In this document: in pieces, positions 41,001 through 47,100 of the stretch
Numbering within the stretch: position 1 is the first letter of the stretch
Layout: the number at the start of each line of letters is the position of its first letter
DNA from: Victivallales bacterium
Lineage (GTDB): Bacteria > Verrucomicrobiota > Lentisphaeria > Oligosphaerales > Oligosphaeraceae
Length of the DNA: 64,000 bases
Reading direction: 5' to 3'
NCBI GenBank assembly: GCA_017535315.1
Contig: JAFXUD010000012.1
Location: 186,001 to 250,000 of the forward strand
Notes under the pieces: generated by a model
Database searches by the model: none
What the model saw: only the letters and a program-made list of their open reading frames with translations
Told to the model about the DNA's origin: nothing
Made by a program: the position numbers and the translations under genes

Positions 41001-42281
41001 GATTTCTCTGTCCAGATGTACGACGGCACCACCGTTACGGGAACTGCGTTCTTACAACCAGATGTCAACGAGGAGATGGCCACACTAGGGCTCTACGTTG
41101 CTTTGGGAAACGGGCGCTATCTGGGGGCGACTCTTCTCCTGTTAGCCCAAGAGATCGTGGAAGACGGGGAACCCGCCGTCCTCGATAGCGACTATTCAAC
41201 TACTTGGTACAACGGTGAAGAGACGCAGAACCTCATTGCCACTGGCGTCTTCTATGATGCATCCCGAGCCATCGCCGAACTCGCAGGTGAGAATAACTTC
41301 ACTTTTCTTGTCGAAATTTCCGATGCGGATGTGCCAGTCTTTGCGCCAGATATCCTGCTCCAAGAGGTTGGCGATGCCCTTGTTCCCAGTAGGGATTCTT
41401 TGCTGTCTGGGCTGTTCCAATCCTTCCAAATCAACCGTGCGGACGGCACCTTCCAGGGCTCCTTCCGATTCTTGAGCGGCGAAGGTCTCCTGACGGAACA
41501 TCAGGCTGCTTTCCGTGGGATACTCACCCCCATCTCCCCTGAGTGCTGCGGCATTACCGACGCGGTCGCAAGTGCCTACGGCTACTACACATACGAAGGA
41601 CGGAACTATGCAATTCGCGTCATTCCAGAGGCATACAGTTCCTCTGTTCCGCCCGATTGCACCATCGTCGCGCAAAATGGAAACAACATCACCTGGAATG
41701 TCAAGGCATCTGGGCAGATTCTCTGCAAGCGCCTTCTCGACAGCACCTACTACGGTTTTGTCTGTAAGGGAGCTTCCCATGATATTGTCCTTGACGGCAC
41801 CAGCCCTTACGATGTTGTCGCGCTGAACCAATTCTGCGTCGAAAGTGAAACCATGCACCTAGGGCTCCAGTGCGGCGAGGAAATGACCATCTACCCCAGC
41901 AACGACCAGCGCAACAAGCCAGGCTGGGTGATGATTGCAATCCCATGGAACCTTCTTCTCACAGAAAACCAAGCGCCCAATGCCATTTGCTTCACCATCA
42001 ACACTGCCACCAATTGCCTCATCCGTCCCGCTATCCTCGAAAGTGGCCGTGCCTATTGGCTCTTCACCACTGATGGCAATGCATCCCTCACGTTCACCGC
42101 AGTCACCAACCCAACACGCACCGCATCTGACTTCACTCTCTCGAATGGCTGGCACATGTTGGCCTGGGATGAGGCTTTCGCCTCTTTACTTCCCCAAACG
42201 TATATTTGGAATGGAATTGCCTATGGTTACGAACCACATCCCCAAAACAACAAGCCCGTAATGTTCTATATCAGCAAATAG
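38007..42281 (+). CDS. very large exported protein with two thioredoxin-like domains
   Basis: A 1424-aa protein. ATG 38007 gives a signal peptide (MNIRKWFLVALLLFTGVLC); a start 36 bases earlier would spoil it. A first thioredoxin-like domain (~25-170) has a CDHC active site near residue 58. A second (~365-520) has WCPHC near 393 and GYPSFVVVR with the family's cis-Pro. The remaining ~900 residues are beta-rich, with GTGTGVFTDGTGGTYSAVL-type repeats like lipocalin or barrel strands. It may catalyse disulfide exchange outside the cell or tether thioredoxin activity to a surface structure. I do not recognise the whole protein. Confidence 0.82.
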   Translation: MNIRKWFLVALLLFTGVLCAFDEEKWLGQILTDATVAKRYALENNRPLLVEVGHNNCDHCKFFINNVLITQRFIDFATENRLVLLSMQNKTNASNTYRAFQSELLYNGQTFPMLMMFHVKPEADIYSSALDKSQVELCLLTGDATITQKTGLKYPDTLTTILGVTMSPESSWNPNDCIALIEKFFPNNYWETLVPSQEDDYEEAIDLGRVWDDLHIPMKDGKYYDSDWTQRKNVPAQTGENPLFWFKFTGHQGVRYFFETQNPRLTGGNNLTFTAEMFASRDGKPIPPALGSVTSTNFDTLANGFWFDAPAGDAIDQLYYLRIQGTGGTADTSASFTLRYHEEPSNPEPGTLRNPLWTGAELGQWTMDLDAALAASRNDGKPVLLYFVAIHWCPHCLGWEHLAFSTEAFAERTAGYYLVVMDNRRRNGSGPALMTDNQVGGYRKTWGISDETATTKLAETRTIEVALSRGQSPTADYPTGRIGYPSFVVVRAINGDGPLYTGMDVVARVDDVWTGEKDVTNAFDQFDALYADGYAETQQYPEEANPNVFTTSGQTLTADLCPMASTWFARADIPSGKYWQFEVPAVVGTDATATLTVFDEDGATALATRSFTLADGAHILFAPGEDAPEFVWCRLTVDDLNVPIRLPVTATQKPITEAVSIATDELYVFRTANGFAQIPLRWMSLLDSPPDITLAYQVETEVAQDCVTVGTGTFAWPAEAGSTALLPIPVHVPADRADWEGTLDFTVTLLNPDNDKYLVVSPASIVVHITSTTIFPQESKVFLFSKGVYSEVRLPVCTKENPTISVAPLPKGMSYEWDVKTSSILLYGIPLENQSDVAATVTVEDVSHPFKWTVYDSGNRVLTVQTIGGYLTGNNGLSGSFYLTNQADGKVDVTLTTADGTRQGTANGWQNGSGEDTLVVVCTWDDGATLQLEANTDGTGTGVFTDGTGGTYSAVLYIPMEDATHFAGRYHVAYRAEDDVDGISRGWTILEVSEDGLVDFSVQMYDGTTVTGTAFLQPDVNEEMATLGLYVALGNGRYLGATLLLLAQEIVEDGEPAVLDSDYSTTWYNGEETQNLIATGVFYDASRAIAELAGENNFTFLVEISDADVPVFAPDILLQEVGDALVPSRDSLLSGLFQSFQINRADGTFQGSFRFLSGEGLLTEHQAAFRGILTPISPECCGITDAVASAYGYYTYEGRNYAIRVIPEAYSSSVPPDCTIVAQNGNNITWNVKASGQILCKRLLDSTYYGFVCKGASHDIVLDGTSPYDVVALNQFCVESETMHLGLQCGEEMTIYPSNDQRNKPGWVMIAIPWNLLLTENQAPNAICFTINTATNCLIRPAILESGRAYWLFTTDGNASLTFTAVTNPTRTASDFTLSNGWHMLAWDEAFASLLPQTYIWNGIAYGYEPHPQNNKPVMFYISK

Positions 42282-42301
42282 CTTTTATCTTTAGTGATCC
42301 C

Positions 42302-42350
42302 AAATAAGGGCATGTGACGTATTGTAGATAGGTCACATGCCCTTATTTTT
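42302..42350 (+). terminator. strong intrinsic terminator
   Basis: A perfect 17-bp stem: AAATAAGGGCATGTGAC (42302-42318) and GTCACATGCCCTTATTT (42332-42348), then TT. With A's on one side and T's on the other it can end transcription from both the thioredoxin-like gene and the convergent nadE. Confidence 0.93.
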
Positions 42351-42384
42351 GAATATTTCTGAATCTGTGAAGGACCATCTTGTC

Positions 42385-44307
42385 TCATCCAAGATGGCTT
42401 TCCCAAAGTGCAGACGATGCGTCTGACGGCATACGCCAGTCGCCGCGTGGCGACAGGGAAATCGTGCCGACTTTGGGACCGTCGGGCGTGCAGCTTCTCT
42501 TGAACTGCTGCGTGAAAAAACGATGAAGAAACGTCTTCAGATATTTTCTAAGTCTTTCAATTGGATAATCAGGGAATGCGCGTGTGGCCATGAAAAGGAG
42601 TTTTTCGGGAGAAGCCCCCTCCTTCACAAAGTGGTATAAGAAGAAGTCATGCACTTCGTATGGTCCGAGAATCTCCTCCGTCTTCTGGAGGATATTGCCA
42701 TTCTTCTCGGCAGGAAGAAGTTCAGGACTGACAGGCGTGTCCAACACGTCCAGCAACAACTTCCTGACAGCATCGGTTGAGTCGTCGGCGACAAATGAGA
42801 CGAGATACCGTATCAGCGTCTTGGGAATCGAACAGTTCACTGCATACATGGAGATATGGTCGCCATTGTACGTGCTCCAGCCCATCGCCATTTCTGACAA
42901 GTCACCCGTGCCGATTACCAGTCCGTTCACACTATTGGCCACGTCCATCAGAATCTGAGTCCGTTCCCGCGCCTGGACGTTTTCGTAGGTAACGTCATGG
43001 ATGCTCTCGTCATGCCCTATGGAGCGGAAATGCTCGCGACAGGCCTCGACAATGCTGATCTGGCGCAGTTCGACGCCCAGTTCACAGCAAAGGAGAATGG
43101 CGTTGTTGCACGTGCGGTTGGTCGTGCCGAAGCCAGGCATCGTGATGGCGATGACATCCGATACGGGACGTTGCAGAAGCCGCATGGCATGGACGCACAC
43201 TAACAAGGCCAAGGTGGAATCAAGCCCTCCTGAAACGCCAATAACAAGTTTCGCAGCGTGGGTGTGTTCCATGCGTTTTGCCAGCCCTGCGGTCTGGATT
43301 GCAAAAATCTCCTTGCAGCGTTCAATGCGCTGGTCTTGCGATGCAGGTACGAAAGGCGTCCGCTCAAAAACACGCTGAATGTGAGGCCGTTCTGGAACTG
43401 GCGGCATGGCCATTGGAATCAACCGTGCCTCTGGGCAATCAATGGTGGCGACACTGTCGTTGAAAGGACTTTCCAACAGGCGTGCCGCACGGACTCTGTC
43501 CAAATCGACATCCGTGCAGTACAACTCGCTTTCCCGCCCGAATCGCTTGGAATCCAGAAGGATGCTGCCATTTTCCGCGACAAGGCAGTGTCCGCCGCAC
43601 ACCGTGTCTGTCGTCGTTTCATGGACGCCAGCCGAGGCGTATGCGTAAACGGCGACACAACGTGCGCTCTGCGCCTGCACGAGGCTTCGACGGTAGTCTG
43701 CTTTTCCAACCAGTTCGTTGCTTGCGGAGAGATTCAGCAGGAGGTTTGCCGAACGAAGCGCCTGCCATGAACTTGGTGGCACGACGCTCCAAAGGTCTTC
43801 GCAGATTTCCACCCCTATCCGCAGTTCCTCACCTGCATCGAACAGCAGATCTGTCCCGAAAGGGATATGGCTTTGCCCTGCATAATTGGCCCAGGCATTA
43901 CGTATTCCATGTCCTGAGGCAAAATGGCGTTTCTCATAGAACTCTTTATAGTTGGGCAAATGGGTTTTCGGAACAATGCCAAGAATCTTGCCATGCCGTA
44001 GAAGCAACGCCGTGTTGAACAAGCGTCCCTGCCAGCGCATTGGTGTGCCAATGGCCATGATAGCATCTAGCGATGAAGTCCCGTCCAGAATCCGCCCTAC
44101 TGCTTTTTCCACGCCATCCAGTAGCAAGTCGTTATAGAACAAGTCGCCACAGGAATATGAGCTGACCGCCAATTCAGGAAAAAGCATGACGGATGCGCTT
44201 TCAGTACTTCCCCTGTTGGCCAATTCGATTATCTGTTTTGCGTTGAAATCAGGGTCAGCAACACGGACAACTGGCACACAAACGGCAATTCGATAGAATC
44301 CAAACAT
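42385..44307 (-). CDS. nadE: glutamine-dependent NAD synthetase
   Basis: A 640-aa two-domain enzyme converting nicotinate adenine dinucleotide to NAD with glutamine as nitrogen source. Residues ~1-290 are a nitrilase-type glutaminase with Glu in FPELAVSSY, Lys in KTHLPNYKEF and Cys in GVEICEDLW. Residues ~320-620 are the synthetase with PP-loop SGGLDSTLALL and GTGDLSEMAMGW. Length is normal for the long bacterial NadE type. It starts at ATG 44307 with GGGAG upstream. With NadA at 33698-34600 this gives the first and last steps of de novo NAD synthesis. Confidence 0.96.
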   Translation of the reverse strand: MFGFYRIAVCVPVVRVADPDFNAKQIIELANRGSTESASVMLFPELAVSSYSCGDLFYNDLLLDGVEKAVGRILDGTSSLDAIMAIGTPMRWQGRLFNTALLLRHGKILGIVPKTHLPNYKEFYEKRHFASGHGIRNAWANYAGQSHIPFGTDLLFDAGEELRIGVEICEDLWSVVPPSSWQALRSANLLLNLSASNELVGKADYRRSLVQAQSARCVAVYAYASAGVHETTTDTVCGGHCLVAENGSILLDSKRFGRESELYCTDVDLDRVRAARLLESPFNDSVATIDCPEARLIPMAMPPVPERPHIQRVFERTPFVPASQDQRIERCKEIFAIQTAGLAKRMEHTHAAKLVIGVSGGLDSTLALLVCVHAMRLLQRPVSDVIAITMPGFGTTNRTCNNAILLCCELGVELRQISIVEACREHFRSIGHDESIHDVTYENVQARERTQILMDVANSVNGLVIGTGDLSEMAMGWSTYNGDHISMYAVNCSIPKTLIRYLVSFVADDSTDAVRKLLLDVLDTPVSPELLPAEKNGNILQKTEEILGPYEVHDFFLYHFVKEGASPEKLLFMATRAFPDYPIERLRKYLKTFLHRFFTQQFKRSCTPDGPKVGTISLSPRGDWRMPSDASSALWESHLG

Positions 44308-44333
44308 ATCACTCCCTTTTGTTACAGCATTTG

Positions 44334-44531
44334 CAACTATTCAGAAGGGTGAGCCGCATAGCGGCGGTAAGAACATAGCCGTGGGTGAAGTGAAGCCGCG
44401 TTAGCGGCGAACGAAACCCACGGGCAGGCAATACCTTCAGCTCCTTTGCGCCGTTCCGCGTAGTGCAGCGAAGCGGTACGGCGAAGAAAACCAGGCGAGT
44501 TATGCCAATATGTCCCCCTCTGAATAGTCAC
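44334..44531. repeat. modular intergenic repeat, copy d
   Basis: A ~198-bp copy with AACTATTCAGAAGGG at the left and CCCTCTGAATAGT at the right, same orientation as copy a. Interior hairpins include GCCGCATAGCGGC and GCCGTTCCGCG...CGGTACGGCG. It lies between nadE and the glycosidase gene. Bases 44532-44818 hold no gene I can support. Confidence 0.85.
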
Positions 44532-44818
44532 CAGCATTTATGATACAATCTGCAACAATTATGCCAATTTAAGTGAAATATGCCTTGGTTTCTTGAACAA
44601 CAGCGACTCATCTAGAGAAGCCATTCCTTACATTTTCTGTTTCTCCTCCAAAGACACTTTACATTTTTCGTCGTTTGGAAGATGCAGCTATGCGCAAGAG
44701 GAAGCGGATACAAGTCGTTTGCTAAATTCTATCTGAAATCGGAAGTTTGTTTTTAGAACAATTGCATTTATATTTTTATATAGTTTACTGTGGAGTCATT
44801 GCTTTTTTCGAGGTAATT

Positions 44819-45853
44819 ATGCAAAGCACAAATAAGAATCGAATAATGTTCAAAGGCGTGACATTTGGCTATTATGCCCGTAACGGGTATTTATCCTCGC
44901 AGGATGCAAGAGATGAGGTTGATAAAATTGCTTCTTTGCATATTCCATGGGTTTGTTTGGTGGTTACAGTTATGGAGGAATCTTTCTGCAGTACACGGCA
45001 ATTCCGCGACTTCTATATGACGCCAGGTGACGATGAACTGCTGGATATCATTGGATATATGCATGAAAAAGGTATTCGGGTCATGCTGCGTCCAATGTTG
45101 GAATGTTGGGATGGTACCCAACGCTATCAGATTCATCTTCCTGAAGGGGCCATTTTCCCAGACAGGCCATATCACTATCGCACGCAATGGTTTGCAAACT
45201 ATGAGCATCTTACCAGGCATTACTGCCGCATTGCCTCGCGCACAGGGTGTGAGGGCTATTGTCTGGACAGTGAACTCAACCAACTTGCTACTGCGTCTCA
45301 GGATTGGCTCAAAATAGTCGATGCCGTACGTAATTCTTTCAAAGGCCACCTCACAAGCTCGTTTATTCGCGTAGAGCAGTTCTTGCCACAGATGGAAGCA
45401 GATTCAAACTTCTGGTTCTATGCGCTGGATTCAATAGGTTCCAGCCACTATTATCCTACCTCTGCCAATGGTGGAGGAACGGTGGAAGATATGGTCGCCT
45501 ATCTGCAGCCAACCGTTCAGAAAATTGCAGCGTTTGCCAAGGCTTACGGCAAACCATACTACTTTGGAGAGACAGGCTGCGCTGCAATGATCAACGCCTC
45601 GCGCCGCCCCGCATCATGGCTTGATGACCCGATGCATCCAGGCTATGACGGGCAGGAACAGGCAAACTACATTGAGGCCATCATTCGTTCATACGCAGCT
45701 CAGCCATGGTGGCATGGCTTTTTCCTCTGGAAATGGGATGAGCACAACTATCGCGAGCAATTCCACAACGACCCTGCTGGAGACAAAGGTTTCACCATTT
45801 ATGGAAAACCCGCTGCACAAGTTCTCAAACGTTGGTGTGACAACGATATATAA
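44819..45853 (+). CDS. TIM-barrel glycoside hydrolase, GH113-like
   Basis: A 344-aa cytoplasmic glycosidase-like protein. It resembles GH113 endo-mannanase-type barrels: FKGVTFGYYARNGY at the start, LRPMLECWDGTQ on an early strand, EGYCLDSELNQL with a likely acid/base Glu, KPYYFGETGC with a likely nucleophile Glu, and FFLWKWDEHN at the end. No signal peptide appears with start ATG 44819, which has GAGGTAATT upstream; the longer frame to 44747 adds a hydrophobic stretch without good start signals. Substrate is probably a beta-mannan or glucan oligosaccharide, as an inference. Confidence 0.8.
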   Translation: MQSTNKNRIMFKGVTFGYYARNGYLSSQDARDEVDKIASLHIPWVCLVVTVMEESFCSTRQFRDFYMTPGDDELLDIIGYMHEKGIRVMLRPMLECWDGTQRYQIHLPEGAIFPDRPYHYRTQWFANYEHLTRHYCRIASRTGCEGYCLDSELNQLATASQDWLKIVDAVRNSFKGHLTSSFIRVEQFLPQMEADSNFWFYALDSIGSSHYYPTSANGGGTVEDMVAYLQPTVQKIAAFAKAYGKPYYFGETGCAAMINASRRPASWLDDPMHPGYDGQEQANYIEAIIRSYAAQPWWHGFFLWKWDEHNYREQFHNDPAGDKGFTIYGKPAAQVLKRWCDNDI

Positions 45854-45861
45854 ACCTATAA

Positions 45862-45907
45862 CCGCACGCAACCGTCTGGTAGTATATAGCATTACGGTTG
45901 CGTGCGG
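45862..45907. terminator. bidirectional hairpin terminator
   Basis: A perfect 14-bp stem, CCGCACGCAACCGT (45862-45875) and ACGGTTGCGTGCGG (45894-45907), lies between two convergent genes. There is no long T-run, but the stem strength and position support a shared terminator. Confidence 0.85.
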
Positions 45908-45919
45908 GAGCATGTAAGA

Positions 45920-46723
45920 TTAGAAAGTGGCTGTCAGGTTCAGGCCCCAGCAGATGTTGAAGGCGCAGTTGTTCTCGTCTTCTTTCCAGTCGCGGCGTAC
46001 CCTGCTGTCGAGCGCCCACCCCATCTGGAGGTATGTTCCAATGGAGATGTTCTCAGTGATTGCAAAGTTCAGCGTAGGCTGGACGCAGACGCTATAGACT
46101 GCTGTGTGGCTGGTGCTGCCCGTGTACTGGTGGTTGCCCACCCACAGTTCGACGGGGCACTCGAAGCCGAGCTTATCCGATATGAATGAAAGCTCCTGCT
46201 CGTAGGTGACATTCACGTTCGCCTTGATGACGTCGTTTTCGAAGTCGTGGACAAAGACGATTCCAGGACTTAAGGGTAGTTCTGTAGCCGTGACATCAAT
46301 CTCATACTCCTTGGTGTCAACGTTGTGCTTGTGCTCGTCCCAGGGATAGTTATAGTAGATGTAGTCAATGTTGACTTCAATGCCGCCAGGCAGACCGAAG
46401 GTGATGCCTGCCAGCCAATCCCACTCTTCGACGTTGTCATCATGGTCGCAGGCATTGGTTTCATCGATGATGGAGACGCCTCCGATGTGGAAGGCAAAGT
46501 TGTCGGTGATGCCCCATTCCGCAGTCAGGCTGAGGGTGTTGATGGGATCGGGATTGCCCACATTTCCCTCCGACATGTAGCGCGAGGTGTGGTCAAGGCT
46601 CAGTTCCAACGAGGGGAGCCAGGCAGGGCGGTCGCTTTCCTCCGCAGCCTCCTCCTGTGCCATGGCGGTTCCAGCCAGCAATAGTCCACTCAGCGCGAAA
46701 ACAGCAATTTTGTTCAGTTTCAT
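45920..46723 (-). CDS. outer-membrane beta-barrel protein
   Basis: A 267-aa exported protein. ATG 46723 (MKLNKIAVFALSGLLLAG) gives a signal peptide ending TAMA. The mature protein is made of alternating amphipathic strands (LSLTAEWGITDNFAFHIGG, ANVNVTYEQELSF) and ends in an aromatic residue, NLTATF, the usual barrel-assembly signal. It resembles small porin-like (TorF-type) proteins, but I cannot name a family with certainty. Confidence 0.78.
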   Translation of the reverse strand: MKLNKIAVFALSGLLLAGTAMAQEEAAEESDRPAWLPSLELSLDHTSRYMSEGNVGNPDPINTLSLTAEWGITDNFAFHIGGVSIIDETNACDHDDNVEEWDWLAGITFGLPGGIEVNIDYIYYNYPWDEHKHNVDTKEYEIDVTATELPLSPGIVFVHDFENDVIKANVNVTYEQELSFISDKLGFECPVELWVGNHQYTGSTSHTAVYSVCVQPTLNFAITENISIGTYLQMGWALDSRVRRDWKEDENNCAFNICWGLNLTATF

Positions 46724-46778
46724 TCTTTTGTTCCTTTTTGGGTGATTGGTTTTATGGTTGATAATCAAAAAAACTTCA

Positions 46779-46818
46779 CTAGACAATCTAGATACTCTAG
46801 ATACTCTAGAAATTCTAG
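46779..46818. repeat. 9-bp CTAG tandem repeat
   Basis: Exact 9-bp spacing: CTAGACAAT, CTAGATACT, CTAGATACT, CTAGAAATT, CTAG. It ends one base before the stop of the small Cys-rich gene and starts 56 bp before the barrel-protein start. CTAG is usually a rare word in bacterial DNA, so four in 40 bp is unusual. Confidence 0.8.
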
Positions 46819-46819
46819 C

Positions 46820-46987
46820 CTATTGCGTCTTGTCAGCCCTAGCCTCTTGCTTCTTTGCACTGCAGCAATCGCAACCGCATCCGCAACCGCAGTCGCAACC
46901 GCCATTTGAATGCTTCTTTATGGCATGGCGGACAGCCAGGACAAACAAGCAGACGATGACCAGTCCAATGATGATGTTCGCTATCAT
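46820..46987 (-). CDS. FeoB-associated Cys-rich membrane protein
   Basis: A 55-aa protein. One membrane helix (MIANIIIGLVIVCLFVLAV) is followed by RHAIKKH and a cluster of seven cysteines in CDCGCGCGCDCC, then a short charged tail. This layout is that of the small Cys-rich proteins encoded after feoB, thought to bind iron or help FeoB. It starts 113 bp after the feoB stop on the same strand. It would be missed by length filters. Confidence 0.9.
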   Translation of the reverse strand: MIANIIIGLVIVCLFVLAVRHAIKKHSNGGCDCGCGCGCDCCSAKKQEARADKTQ

Positions 46988-47100
46988 TTTAGTACACTCC
47001 TTTTGGGTTTGTCAACGGTGCCGTCGTCCCCTGTCGCATTGGGTGTTGATTTGGGACGAAGGGACCGACGGCGGGACACCGTCGCCACCTCCTGCCCTCG

